A stretch of DNA of 64,000 bases from an uncultured bacterium (GTDB lineage Bacteria; Cyanobacteriota; Vampirovibrionia; Gastranaerophilales; Gastranaerophilaceae): the NCBI GenBank assembly GCA_902777605.1, contig CACYUI010000001.1:1-64000 (forward strand), written 5' to 3'. A program made the translations under genes and the position numbers. This document shows positions 31,747 through 40,846 of this stretch, piece after piece. The notes beneath the pieces are model-generated. The model did no database searches and was not told the origin of the DNA. It was given only the letters and a program-made list of their open reading frames with translations. Every line of letters starts with the position of its first letter. Within the stretch, counting starts at the first letter, position 1.

Positions 31747-31780
31747 AAAAAAGTCGACCAGAAAACAGGTCGACTTTTTT
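31747..31780. terminator. Bidirectional terminator
   Basis: Perfect 13-bp stem AAAAAAGTCGACC/GGTCGACTTTTTT with 8-nt loop between the convergent genes ending at 31732 and 31795. Confidence 0.95.
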
Positions 31781-31794
31781 GTGCTTATAAATAT

Positions 31795-32430
31795 TTATTC
31801 AGCATCAACAAATTTGTAAACTAATGCTGCACAAACACCTGCAACAATATTGATTATAGCAGTATAACCTGCACAAGCCCATCCTGCTTTATGTAACAAT
31901 GCCAACCCTGTTGCTACTGCTGGATTGAATGCACCATAGCAGAGCAATCCACCTACTGCAAAAGCACCTACGGTAACGACAGAACCAATAGCCAATCCAT
32001 AGAATGAATTTCCTTCCGTTCTCTTACTTGTTGCAACATTCAGAACAACATAGCAAAGTAAGAATGTAAATAAAAATTCGCCTGTTATTATTGCACACAT
32101 ATTAAACGGACATGCTTCTACCGACTGTATAACGAAGTGTTTTGCCGCAATGAAAGCTGCACATCCTGCACCTGCAAGTTGTGCTATCCAATATGGAATA
32201 AGTTGTTTCCATTCTAAAGCACCTCTAATTGCCGCAGCTACAGACACTGCCGGGTTATAGTGTCCACCAGAAATATGACCGCCTGCATAAACACAAACCA
32301 TCAGCGCGAATCCTATTGCTATAGCTCCAATAACACCGGGATTGTTTGCCATAACTACACAAGCTACCGTAAACACCAGAAAAAAGGTACCAATAAATTC
32401 GACTAAGTACTTTCCAAAGTTTTCTCTCAT
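31795..32430 (-). CDS. Aquaporin-type MIP channel
   Basis: A 211-residue channel with six membrane helices and two half-helices. The first NPA is in HYNPAVSVAAAIRG, the second in YGAFNPAVATGLALL. Most aquaporins and glyceroporins have Arg right after the second NPA as part of the selectivity filter; here it is Val, so selectivity is hard to predict. Length and N-terminus (GKYLVEFIGTFFLVFTVACVV) look like AqpZ. An AAGGAG ribosome binding site precedes the ATG and a 9-bp hairpin sits in the leader (32460-32485). Confidence 0.88.
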   Translation of the reverse strand: MRENFGKYLVEFIGTFFLVFTVACVVMANNPGVIGAIAIGFALMVCVYAGGHISGGHYNPAVSVAAAIRGALEWKQLIPYWIAQLAGAGCAAFIAAKHFVIQSVEACPFNMCAIITGEFLFTFLLCYVVLNVATSKRTEGNSFYGLAIGSVVTVGAFAVGGLLCYGAFNPAVATGLALLHKAGWACAGYTAIINIVAGVCAALVYKFVDAE

Positions 32431-32459
32431 TGTTTTCTCCTTTTCTTAAATAATAAACA

Positions 32460-32485
32460 AAGGTAAATTAGTCTATATTTACCTT
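32460..32485 (-). promoter_or_regulatory. Hairpin in the aquaporin 5' leader
   Basis: Perfect 9-bp inverted repeat AAGGTAAAT/ATTTACCTT with 8-nt loop, 30 bp upstream of the start codon at 32430. It may be an operator or a leader stem-loop; it has no U-tract. Confidence 0.4.
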
Positions 32486-32543
32486 AAGACCATAGTTATA
32501 TTATAGAAATTTTTCAAATTAATAGATCGTTTTTAAGTATGAT

Positions 32544-33200
32544 TTATAATCTTATAGTTCTGAATAAAGTATAATACTTATGATTTCCGTAATATATGAT
32601 TATTGATAAAAAGTAATTATCTAAATCATTAACTTCTAAATAAGTTTTCACAGGTTCTTTTCTTTTAGAACTTTTTGCCTTGCCTATTGTTTTTAAAATA
32701 CCCATATGAACCTTTTGTGACGGAGTCAACTTTGGTTTGGGAATGTGTTCATCATAAAATCTTTCAGGAGTGTAATCCCTTTCATAAACAGGTATTATAT
32801 ACTTTACAGCACCGTTTTGTTTAAACAACATGTACCATTTTCCGTCATGTTCTCTCGGTGTAAGTAAATAATATCCGGGTTCTACTGTTATATTTTTAAA
32901 AAAGATATCAGAATTCAATCTTAACAAAGGATATACAGACCATGCCGCATCCTTATCGTCATAATATTCATCAGGATCTATATTATGCAAATACGAAAAA
33001 TCAGCCGGTTCTAAATTGTTATAAATACTTGCATAATCCTTAGTTGCTTTAACATTTGAAGATGGCGGAATAATAATTTCTCCGTCATTATGTATTTGAG
33101 GATATGCCTCATTTTCTTCTCTATAATCGTATGACTGTGCAGCACAGAGGGGAAGCATAGAAATTATTAAACCTAATGCAATCAAACTTTTCTTTAACAT
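32544..33200 (-). CDS. Exported protein of unknown function
   Basis: A 218-residue secreted protein with a Sec signal peptide (LKKSLIALGLIISMLPLCAAQ). The mature part is rich in Tyr, Pro and charged residues; a segment around 95-145 (DIFFKNITVEPGYYLLTPREHDG, GKWYMLFKQNG) looks like beta strands. The C-terminal part contains VHMGILKTIGKAKSSKRKEP, a basic stretch, then strands. No family is recognised. Single gene between aquaporin and pheS, divergent from pheS. Confidence 0.75.
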   Translation of the reverse strand: MLKKSLIALGLIISMLPLCAAQSYDYREENEAYPQIHNDGEIIIPPSSNVKATKDYASIYNNLEPADFSYLHNIDPDEYYDDKDAAWSVYPLLRLNSDIFFKNITVEPGYYLLTPREHDGKWYMLFKQNGAVKYIIPVYERDYTPERFYDEHIPKPKLTPSQKVHMGILKTIGKAKSSKRKEPVKTYLEVNDLDNYFLSIIIYYGNHKYYTLFRTIRL

Positions 33201-33265
33201 ACTATTTATTTTAATTGTTTTAAAAACAAAATCAACCCTTTTTTATGCTTCAACTTAGTTTTAAC

Positions 33266-33294
33266 TTTACTTTTACTTCCTCCCGCGGTATCAT
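33266..33294 (+). promoter_or_regulatory. Promoter of pheS
   Basis: TTTACT (33266-33271), 17-bp spacer, TATCAT (33289-33294); ATG at 33316 with AAGGGAG ribosome binding site. No T-box or attenuator is seen in the short leader. Confidence 0.6.
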
Positions 33295-33315
33295 TCTTTT
33301 TAAGGGAGAAAAATA

Positions 33316-34350
33316 ATGAAAAAACAATTGGAAAATATTTATAATTCAGCAAAATCTGACATAGAAAAAGCTCAAACAATTAGTGATATTGATGAAATAA
33401 GACTAAAATACCTTTCTAGGAAGGGCGAATTTAATTCTATAAAAAAAGGGCTTAAAGATTTATCTGATGATGACAAAAGAACTATAGGCGCTCTTGCAAA
33501 TCAAATCACACAGGATTTAGAGAGTTTACTTAGTCAAAAACATGAAGTTTTTTATCAAAAAGAATTGAATGAAAAACTTCAAAAAGATAGAATTGATATC
33601 ACTCTAAGCGGCAAATACATTCCTGAAGGAAAAGTTCATCCGCTTACTTCTACTACAAATGAGATAGTTTCTATTTTTCAGAATTTAGGATTTTCTGTTG
33701 TATCTCCTGAGCTTTCACCTGAAGTTGAAACAGAATATTATAACTTTGATATGTTAAATGTTCCTAAAGACCATCCCGCAAGAGATGTTCAAGATACATT
33801 TTATGTAAAAGACTTGGCTGGCGTAGTTTTAAGAAGCCAAACATCAGGTGCGCAAATTCATGTCATGGAAAACCAAAAACCGCCAATAAAAGTTATCGCT
33901 CCGGGAAGAGTTTACAGAAATGAAAACATCAATGCAAGAAAAAATAACTTTTTCCACCAGATAGAAGGTCTATATGTTGATAAAAATATAACATTTGGAG
34001 ATTTAAAAGGTGTTTTAAACGAATTTATCAGATTATATTTTGGCTCTGCTCGTCCTACTAGATTCAGAAGCAGCTTTTTCCCATTCACGGAACCTTCTGC
34101 AGAAGTAGATGTTCAATGCATTATGTGTCAAGGGAAAGGTTGTCGTACCTGTTCAGGAACAGGTTGGTTAGAAGTTCTCGGATGCGGCATGGTTGATACA
34201 AATGTACTTAAAGGAGTCGGCATTGATCCTGATATATACACAGGATTTGCATTTGGCATGGGAGTTGAAAGACTTGCTATGCTTAAATATGCAATCGATG
34301 ACATCAGACTGTTCTTTAATAATGACAAAAGATTCTTAGAACAATTCTAA
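33316..34350 (+). CDS. pheS: Phenylalanyl-tRNA synthetase alpha subunit
   Basis: Catalytic subunit of the class II PheRS heterotetramer. The N-terminal coiled coil covers about 1-90. Motif 2 region GRVYRNENINARKNNFFHQIEGLYVD and motif 3 GFAFGMGVERLAMLKY are intact. VQCIMCQGKGCRTCSGTGW carries the CxxC pairs found in many PheS proteins. The length of 344 residues is normal. pheT, usually directly downstream, is missing: the next gene is on the opposite strand 2 bp away, so the beta subunit must be encoded elsewhere. Confidence 0.97.
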   Translation: MKKQLENIYNSAKSDIEKAQTISDIDEIRLKYLSRKGEFNSIKKGLKDLSDDDKRTIGALANQITQDLESLLSQKHEVFYQKELNEKLQKDRIDITLSGKYIPEGKVHPLTSTTNEIVSIFQNLGFSVVSPELSPEVETEYYNFDMLNVPKDHPARDVQDTFYVKDLAGVVLRSQTSGAQIHVMENQKPPIKVIAPGRVYRNENINARKNNFFHQIEGLYVDKNITFGDLKGVLNEFIRLYFGSARPTRFRSSFFPFTEPSAEVDVQCIMCQGKGCRTCSGTGWLEVLGCGMVDTNVLKGVGIDPDIYTGFAFGMGVERLAMLKYAIDDIRLFFNNDKRFLEQF

Positions 34351-34352
34351 AA

Positions 34353-34589
34353 TTATTTTTTCATAGCTTTTTTTGCAAATGCACCCGTACTCAACAATCC
34401 CAGCGTAAACATCGCTGCCATAGTTGTTGAATCGTTCAATGGAGTTTTTTTGTTCTCTTTTGGTGTAGTTTCTGTATAATTAGTCAATTCTTGATTTGCC
34501 GGTTTTGGTTTTATAAAAGAATTCACCAAAAGACATCCTGCTACAAAAGTAGCAATACCAGTAGTTTTAGCTAATGTAACATATTTCAT
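34353..34589 (-). CDS. Small two-helix membrane protein, unknown
   Basis: A 78-residue protein with hydrophobic helices at about residues 8-26 (TTGIATFVAGCLLVNSFI) and 56-72 (TMAAMFTLGLLSTGAFA) joined by a polar Pro/Lys/Thr loop. No family is recognised. The ATG has AAAGGAG at good spacing, so it is very likely translated. It is convergent with pheS (2-bp gap) and its promoter region shares the HLR1-like box at 34668, whose minus-strand orientation points to this gene. Confidence 0.7.
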   Translation of the reverse strand: MKYVTLAKTTGIATFVAGCLLVNSFIKPKPANQELTNYTETTPKENKKTPLNDSTTMAAMFTLGLLSTGAFAKKAMKK

Positions 34590-34667
34590 ACTTAAGACTC
34601 CTTTTAATCAAACACACATTATTTAAAAGTTAGACAATAAATATAATTGCCTGTTTTCAGAATTAAA

Positions 34668-34683
34668 GTTACAAAATGTAACA
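34668..34683. promoter_or_regulatory. HLR1-like box, partly palindromic, between divergent genes
   Basis: The plus strand has GTTACA-AAA-TGTAAC (34668-34682), a perfect inverted repeat; on the minus strand it also reads TGTTAC-ATTT-TGTAAC, the 10-bp direct-repeat form. It lies 78 bp upstream of the 78-residue membrane protein (minus) and 38 bp upstream of TAAAAT (34720) for the degenerate kinase (plus). Confidence 0.55.
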
Positions 34684-34716
34684 TATTAGAACAACCCTAT
34701 AAACTATTTATTTACA

Positions 34717-34725
34717 TGATAAAAT
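34717..34725 (+). promoter_or_regulatory. Extended -10 promoter
   Basis: TG-A-TAAAAT, 22 bp before the ATG at 34748; same hexamer and TG extension as at 12633. No good -35, consistent with activator dependence on the upstream box. Confidence 0.5.
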
Positions 34726-34747
34726 TATTTCAGTAGGGGAGTACCAT

Positions 34748-35824
34748 ATGGATATTAAGAAAATTTTATTTAAAACAAGTTCGTTTGATGTAGAAAAATC
34801 TCTTCCGGACGCACTTATATACATATCAAAAGACGGTAAAATTCAATGGGTAAATGATATTGCATCAGAGATTTTTGAAACTTCAAAAATGCACCTGATG
34901 ACATCAAATATCACTGATTTTATAGAAAATGCTATGAATTTAATAACAAATGCAATTATTATGCAAAAGCCTATTATTACCAAGTTTGTAGACAAAGAAA
35001 TGTATTATGATATGACCGTTAGAGAAGTAGAATCAGGTTATATGCTTGATTTTAGAGATAGCGTTCAAGATAGCATAGAAGAAAATAAAGAAATTGAACC
35101 TGTTATTAACAGAGAAAAAAACCATTTTCTGATGAAACTTGCAAACGATTTAAAATCACCGATACAATCAATTGTAGGATTTTCACAAGCTATGACAGAC
35201 GGACTTGGCGGAAGCATGTCTGAACAACAGGAAAAATATATCAGAATTATAAATAAAAATTCTTCCGATTTAATGTATTTTGTCGGAAAGTTAATTGAAC
35301 TTTCTCAAACAGAATCTTTTCCAAAACAGCAAGAAAGAAAACCTATGGATATAGTTGCTCTTATTAATTCAATTGTAAAGTTCAACGAGCAGCTTTATAA
35401 AGATAAAGAAATTATAGTTAATGTGAAGACTGAGGAGGGATTCAAGAAAACAATAAATTCAGATTCAGATATATTAAAAAACATTATACAAGATTTGCTT
35501 GAAATTATACTTAAAACAGTCGATATCGGTGAAATATCAATCAATTTGTCAACTCCTGATGACATGTTACTGGATACAAAAGGAATTCCACACTCAAATT
35601 ATGCATTAATAAACATTTCAAGCTCATCATTGCTGCTATCTGAGAACGATTTGGATTGCCTTTTTGATCCGTATAAAATTGTTGACTCTACAAACAGAAA
35701 GAATGTTTTAAGAGCCATGGTTTTAGCAAGTGTTAAAAATTTAGTTCAGTCTTTAAATGGGTACATATGGGTTGAGTCACAAATTTTGAAAAGCACAAGT
35801 TTTAATATAATTATTCCTGCATAG
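34748..35824 (+). CDS. Degenerate PAS-histidine-kinase-like protein (pseudokinase)
   Basis: A 358-residue cytosolic protein laid out as a sensor kinase: PAS-like domain at about 15-105, DHp-like helices at 121-190, ATPase-like domain at 215-358. The H-box segment [20 protein letters not shown] has Asn133 where the phosphorylated His normally is, and Asp follows in place of Glu. The ATPase-like domain lacks a recognisable DxGxG motif and the GLGL glycine loop. It is therefore unlikely to autophosphorylate by the standard mechanism; it may bind or modulate another kinase or regulator. An HLR1-like box and extended -10 lie upstream, and an ABC ATPase gene follows 31 bp on. Confidence 0.8.
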   Translation: MDIKKILFKTSSFDVEKSLPDALIYISKDGKIQWVNDIASEIFETSKMHLMTSNITDFIENAMNLITNAIIMQKPIITKFVDKEMYYDMTVREVESGYMLDFRDSVQDSIEENKEIEPVINREKNHFLMKLANDLKSPIQSIVGFSQAMTDGLGGSMSEQQEKYIRIINKNSSDLMYFVGKLIELSQTESFPKQQERKPMDIVALINSIVKFNEQLYKDKEIIVNVKTEEGFKKTINSDSDILKNIIQDLLEIILKTVDIGEISINLSTPDDMLLDTKGIPHSNYALINISSSSLLLSENDLDCLFDPYKIVDSTNRKNVLRAMVLASVKNLVQSLNGYIWVESQILKSTSFNIIIPA

Positions 35825-35855
35825 TTGCAAAGATAAATTAGAGGGGATTGCTTTA

Positions 35856-36884
35856 ATGAGCAGTGTTGTTTTAAAAAATCTTATCAAAAGTTACGACGGC
35901 AAAAAAAATATAATTGATAACATTAATTTGGAAATCAAAGACAAAGAATTTATAGTTCTTGTCGGCTCTTCTGGATGCGGCAAATCTACAATTCTCAGAC
36001 TTATTTCCGGTTTAGAGGATATTTCATCAGGAGAAATATTGATTGACGGTAAAGTTGTTAACAACACTCATCCGAAAGACAGAGATATCGCATTTGTTTT
36101 TCAAAGCTACGCACTGTATCCTCATATGAGTGTATACGACAATATTGCCTTTGGTCTAAAAATGAGGAAGTATGATAAGATAACTATTGATAAAAAAGTT
36201 AAAGAAGTTGCAAAATCATTAAATCTTGAGGAACTTCTTGATAGAAAGCCCAGACAATTATCAGGTGGTCAAAGACAAAGGGTTGCTCTTGGAAGAGCAA
36301 TTGTCAGAAATCCTAAAGTGTTTTTAATGGATGAACCTCTTTCAAATTTAGATGCAAATTTGAGAGTTCAAATGCGTTCTGAAATAAAAAAACTCCATCA
36401 AAATTTGCAAACAACATTTATCTATGTAACACATGACCAAACAGAAGCTTTAACCATGGGTGACAGAATTGTTATTCTTGATAAAGGCAAAATACAACAA
36501 GTTGATACACCCGAAGTTATCTATAACAATCCTAAAAACAAATTTGTAGCAGGTTTTATTGGTCAAATGAATTTTATTGATGTAAATATAAATAATCATA
36601 AATTTATTATTGAAGGTCAAGAATTTATTACTGATAAAGAAATTGAGGGTGATATTACTGTTGCGATTCGTGCGGAAAAAATGATAAACGGAGCCGTTTC
36701 CGTTTTTGTTAAACCTGAAATAATTGAAATGACAGGCGGAGAAAGAATAGTTTATTTTTATTTAAACGGAAATAAGTGTTCTGCCAAAATTCCTTTAGAC
36801 TATAAAATTGGCAGCACAATTGAATTAAAAATATCCACAGATGATATGTATTTCTTTAATAAAGATAGCGGAGAAGTAATCTAA
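35856..36884 (+). CDS. ABC transporter ATPase, MalK/UgpC type
   Basis: A 342-residue nucleotide-binding subunit of the CUT1 sugar-importer type. Walker [11 protein letters not shown]-loop [14 protein letters not shown], signature [19 protein letters not shown], Walker [13 protein letters not shown] and the switch His in [10 protein letters not shown] are intact. The C-terminal OB/TOBE domain (about 240-342) is typical of MalK and UgpC. No permease or binding protein is adjacent: the neighbours are a degenerate kinase and an AsmA protein (2-bp gap). It may serve several distant importers, as MsmK does. Confidence 0.92.
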   Translation: MSSVVLKNLIKSYDGKKNIIDNINLEIKDKEFIVLVGSSGCGKSTILRLISGLEDISSGEILIDGKVVNNTHPKDRDIAFVFQSYALYPHMSVYDNIAFGLKMRKYDKITIDKKVKEVAKSLNLEELLDRKPRQLSGGQRQRVALGRAIVRNPKVFLMDEPLSNLDANLRVQMRSEIKKLHQNLQTTFIYVTHDQTEALTMGDRIVILDKGKIQQVDTPEVIYNNPKNKFVAGFIGQMNFIDVNINNHKFIIEGQEFITDKEIEGDITVAIRAEKMINGAVSVFVKPEIIEMTGGERIVYFYLNGNKCSAKIPLDYKIGSTIELKISTDDMYFFNKDSGEVI

Positions 36885-36886
36885 TT

Positions 36887-39800
36887 ATGAAAAGATACAG
36901 AAAGTATTTTATAATAGCACTTGTTGTTATTGCATTTTGCATTTCTATTTGTTTTATACCATTTGATGCATCAAGATTTATTCCTGAAGTAGAAAACCAA
37001 GTTGCAAAAGATTTAGGAATAAAAATTCATATAGAACGCCTTATTTTTAGATTTGGACCTGCATTAAAAGTTAAAGCACCAATTATGCACTTGATGTATG
37101 AAGATGGGCAAAAATTTGGTCAATTTAATAATGTGAAAATTTTTATACCTTGGTCAGCGTTAGTAAAAAAAGATAACATAGCAATCAAAAAGGTTTATGC
37201 AGATAAGTTTATATTAAAAGTTAATTCTAATGACAAACATTTGCCAGCTTTAATTGAAAAATTAGCAAGCAAAAATTATAATGAAAATCCTAATATTACT
37301 ATTAAACACTACAACATGACATATACTGATACAGTAAAAAATAAGCATTACAGGATTTCAGGGCCTTTGTTAGAAATAACTAAATTATTAAAGTTTCAAA
37401 ATTACAAACTTAACACTAACGGAGAATTTTTCATTAATGACAAACAGTTTATCAATTATGATTTAGCAATTGTACCAAATATCATCATGCCGGAAGCAAA
37501 AAAACAAAGCGTTGACATTGCCGGATTTTTAACTCAATTAGAGAATTTAGATTGTCATGCAGACATAATGGCAGATTTAAAAATATATGAAGACACAAAC
37601 GGAGAATATTTAGCTTCAGGACTGGTAAATTTAGACAACATTTCTGTATTGGATAAAGAGAAAAAAAGTCCTAAGAGTTTTATTTATTTAACATTTTTAG
37701 GTAATAAAGTCGGGATTTTGTCAAACATATACACTTCTCCAGATAAAAAAGTGTATATAGACGGAATGATTAACAATTCAAAGAAACCAGAAATAGATTT
37801 AAAAGTTAAGACTGATAAAATAAATCTGAGTGACATATACACTAAAGTAAAGCTCTTAGCAGATTATTCTAAATTTAAAGGTATTGATTCAATAACAGGT
37901 GTACTAAATGCGGATTTTAGTATAAAAGGAGATTTAAATAAAATAAAATCATCAGGTTTTATGAAAATTGCAGATGCTTCTATCAAAGCAAACGGAATTG
38001 ATATCAATAAAATAAATTCAGACATAGATTTTTCAAACAATATAATTAATATCTCTAATGCAATCGGATATGTAAACAATGCTCCGATAATGCTAAAAGG
38101 TAAAATTGCAAAAAACATCGACTTAGAACTGTTGATGAGCAAAGTTGAACTAAAAAAACTGTGCCCATCGGATTTTGGAATTCAAAGCGGAATTGTTTCT
38201 CTTGCTGCAAATATTAGCGGAACATTAGATAATGTTATTCACAAAGAAAACTTGCAAATTGAGAACTTGAAAGCACAAAAGGAAGGAAATTCACTAACAT
38301 TTTCTGCTCTAAAAATTGATACAAATAAAGAAAACATTGCATATATTAACAATATTGCTATAAAACCTATTGAAACAGAAATTATAAAAATTCCTGCACT
38401 AAAATTGCAAATAGACAGAGATGTAATAAAAATACCTGAAACTAATATTTTTATGCCTAACTCTCGTTTTAAAACAAAAGCAGAAATTACAAACTACAAT
38501 AACTCCGACCTGTCATTCAACTGTAGTTTAGATGGCTCTCTGTATTCTCGTGATGTAAAAGTTCTATCCTCGCATATAGCGAACTATCCTGTAAAATTGA
38601 ATATTAACGGAGATATGTCCGTACAAAATACAGAAGCACAAATTCTTTTAGACAAAGCTGTTATATTGGATGAACCTTCTATAATAAATTTTGTATCTAA
38701 ATACGAGAATAACACTCTTAAAATTGATGATTTGAGTATACAGTCATTACATAATAAACCAGCAAGTACAATTAAACAAAACTTAAAAGGTTCAAAAAAA
38801 ATTATAATTTCAGGAAATATCGAAAACACAAAAACGCCTTCTTTTAAAAATTTAAGAATCTATATTCCTCAACAATTAAATATTTCAGCAGCAGATACTG
38901 TTGTCCTACTGAAAGGAGATTTATTTGTAAACGGAAAAATTAATCAACCCGAAATCGTAGGACAATTAGGCATTCAAAATTTGGTAAATCAGTATCTGCA
39001 GCTAAACATGACAAATGCAACTATAGATTTCAATAAAGATGTTGCAATTTTCAATTCTCCCAATGTTAAAATTGCCGATTCATCTTTGGGTATAAGCGGT
39101 ACTGCTTCGACAGATTTTTCAAAAGAACTAAACCTCAAAAATATAAACATCAAATCTAAGTTCCTTAATATGGATACAGTCTTAATGTATAAAGATAGTC
39201 CACTATTAAAGATTATTCCGATTACCATTAATGACGGTAAATTATATTCAGAAAAAGCCGGCATGTCAGTATTTGGTTCTCCGCTTAAATTATCAGCTCT
39301 TTCTGCAGATTTTAAATTAAAAAATAATATTCTAAATGCCAAAAATATAGCAGCAGAAATGTTTAATGGTAAATTATCAGCAAACATAGATTTCAATTTA
39401 AGAGATGAAAACTTTAACTCTAAAATTCAAGCCAGAGGAGTTAGTGCAGCACCCATTTTTGATATTATAGCGGTCAAAAAAGATACCGTTAGCGGAGTAA
39501 TGGACTTTGATACAAATATAAGCGGTAACTTAACTTCTAAACAAACATTGAATGGCAATGTTAAATTTAGAGTCCACAATGGACATATGGGAACATTAGG
39601 AAAGTTAGAACACCTGTTGTATGCTCAAAATGTTATTGCAGACAGTATGCTAAGGACTTCGTTGAGTGTTGTTACAAAGGCAATCACTCTCAAAGATACA
39701 GGATTATTCAAATACCTTCAAGGGGATATTGATTTAAGAAACGGAGTTGCAAACATCAAAATCCTTCAATCACAAGGTCCGTTAATGTCCTTGTTCATAA

Positions 39801-40159
39801 AAGGTCAATATTATCCTGCAACTGATTATGCAAAACTAGTTGTTTTAGGAAGATTATCCGATGAATTGGTTTCCGGCTTGGGAGCTTTTGGGGAGTTTTC
39901 TATGAACAAGCTAATGATAATGCTTACAGGAGAAGAAAACAATAAGATTAATATTCCTGCAGAAGATTTGGATAAACTCCCACAACTTCCAATGAAAAAT
40001 ACAAAAGAATTTAGGAGTATAATTAACGGAATTCTTGAAAAACCTAGTTCTGTAATATTATTTAACTGGATTTCGTACTCTCAAAAATCTTTAAGACAAA
40101 AAGAAATTCCTCAAGGTGATGGAAAAGTGCCTGATTTTATAGAAGCATTACCATACTAA
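36887..40159 (+). CDS. AsmA-family envelope protein
   Basis: A 1090-residue protein with one N-terminal membrane anchor (YFIIALVVIAFCISICF, about 7-24) and a very long beta-strand-rich periplasmic part. ASRFIPEVENQVAKDLGIKIHIERL and the NVKIFIPWSALVKK segment are typical of the AsmA N-terminus; the C-terminal AsmA domain is seen as NGHMGTLGKLEHLL, LQGDIDLRNGVANIKILQSQGPLMSLFIKG and VVLGRLSDELVSGLGAFG. AsmA/TamB/YhdP proteins form grooves that move phospholipids toward the outer membrane. Co-transcribed with the MalK-type ATPase (2-bp gap); any functional link between them is unknown. Confidence 0.88.
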   Translation: MKRYRKYFIIALVVIAFCISICFIPFDASRFIPEVENQVAKDLGIKIHIERLIFRFGPALKVKAPIMHLMYEDGQKFGQFNNVKIFIPWSALVKKDNIAIKKVYADKFILKVNSNDKHLPALIEKLASKNYNENPNITIKHYNMTYTDTVKNKHYRISGPLLEITKLLKFQNYKLNTNGEFFINDKQFINYDLAIVPNIIMPEAKKQSVDIAGFLTQLENLDCHADIMADLKIYEDTNGEYLASGLVNLDNISVLDKEKKSPKSFIYLTFLGNKVGILSNIYTSPDKKVYIDGMINNSKKPEIDLKVKTDKINLSDIYTKVKLLADYSKFKGIDSITGVLNADFSIKGDLNKIKSSGFMKIADASIKANGIDINKINSDIDFSNNIINISNAIGYVNNAPIMLKGKIAKNIDLELLMSKVELKKLCPSDFGIQSGIVSLAANISGTLDNVIHKENLQIENLKAQKEGNSLTFSALKIDTNKENIAYINNIAIKPIETEIIKIPALKLQIDRDVIKIPETNIFMPNSRFKTKAEITNYNNSDLSFNCSLDGSLYSRDVKVLSSHIANYPVKLNINGDMSVQNTEAQILLDKAVILDEPSIINFVSKYENNTLKIDDLSIQSLHNKPASTIKQNLKGSKKIIISGNIENTKTPSFKNLRIYIPQQLNISAADTVVLLKGDLFVNGKINQPEIVGQLGIQNLVNQYLQLNMTNATIDFNKDVAIFNSPNVKIADSSLGISGTASTDFSKELNLKNINIKSKFLNMDTVLMYKDSPLLKIIPITINDGKLYSEKAGMSVFGSPLKLSALSADFKLKNNILNAKNIAAEMFNGKLSANIDFNLRDENFNSKIQARGVSAAPIFDIIAVKKDTVSGVMDFDTNISGNLTSKQTLNGNVKFRVHNGHMGTLGKLEHLLYAQNVIADSMLRTSLSVVTKAITLKDTGLFKYLQGDIDLRNGVANIKILQSQGPLMSLFIKGQYYPATDYAKLVVLGRLSDELVSGLGAFGEFSMNKLMIMLTGEENNKINIPAEDLDKLPQLPMKNTKEFRSIINGILEKPSSVILFNWISYSQKSLRQKEIPQGDGKVPDFIEALPY

Positions 40160-40189
40160 TAATATAAAATGATTTTTTATACAATATTA

Positions 40190-40218
40190 TTGTTTTTATT
40201 GAGTTTATAATTTATAAT
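40190..40218 (+). promoter_or_regulatory. Promoter that would give a leaderless mRNA
   Basis: TTGTTT (40190-40195), 17-bp spacer, TATAAT (40213-40218). The expected start (about 40225) coincides with the ATG at 40226, which has no Shine-Dalgarno. A second TATAAT (40206-40211) would give a leader of only a few more bases. Confidence 0.6.
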
Positions 40219-40225
40219 ATTTTAT

Positions 40226-40846
40226 ATGGACTTATTGCAACAAGGACAAAAACTTGGAATATGCTTCCAAAAAGAAGAGAAACTTGTAGAAATTTATTGT
40301 ACGATTTCCAAAGTTTTTGACGATAGGATAAATATTGAATTACCGCAATATTTTATGCGTTACATAGAATATCTAGAAGTTGGGAAAAGACTGACTTTAA
40401 AAGTATTTTCTAAGCTGGGAACAATTGATTTTAACGGAGTTATAATAACATCTCCTTTAGAAGATGATTTTTCTGTTGAATTGGATTATAACGCAATGAA
40501 ATTAACTCCGGGAGAAGAGATACCAACTATAGAAGCATTTGAAAGGTTAAATATAAAAGTTGGCAATGAAACAATTTCAGTTAAGACTATAAAAATTTCT
40601 ACAGAAACACTGTGTTTTTATTCGGATAAACAGTTTAAACAAGATGAAAGTTTTAATTGTGAATTAATTTTACCAAAAGATTATGGTACAATAAGTTTTA
40701 GAGCAACCGTGATTGATGTTGATGATGTATACCAAAACGAATACACCGTATCCTATTCATATATGAACGAATATGACAGACAATCACTATTGTATTATAT
40801 GTATTTGTACACGAATAATATTAATCAGAATCAGGATCAGATATGA
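40226..40846 (+). CDS. PilZ-like domain protein lacking the c-di-GMP motif
   Basis: A 206-residue soluble protein with two beta-barrel-like halves: residues 1-90 resemble the YcgR N-terminal domain (GQKLGICFQKEEKLVEIYCTI) and 95-200 resemble PilZ. The canonical RxxxR and D/NxSxxG c-di-GMP motifs are not seen; EAFERLNIKV occupies the RxxxR position. It may thus be a non-binding PilZ-like adaptor. The family call is tentative. It starts at an ATG next to the predicted transcription start and is coupled by ATGA overlap to the TPR gene downstream. Confidence 0.6.
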   Translation: MDLLQQGQKLGICFQKEEKLVEIYCTISKVFDDRINIELPQYFMRYIEYLEVGKRLTLKVFSKLGTIDFNGVIITSPLEDDFSVELDYNAMKLTPGEEIPTIEAFERLNIKVGNETISVKTIKISTETLCFYSDKQFKQDESFNCELILPKDYGTISFRATVIDVDDVYQNEYTVSYSYMNEYDRQSLLYYMYLYTNNINQNQDQI

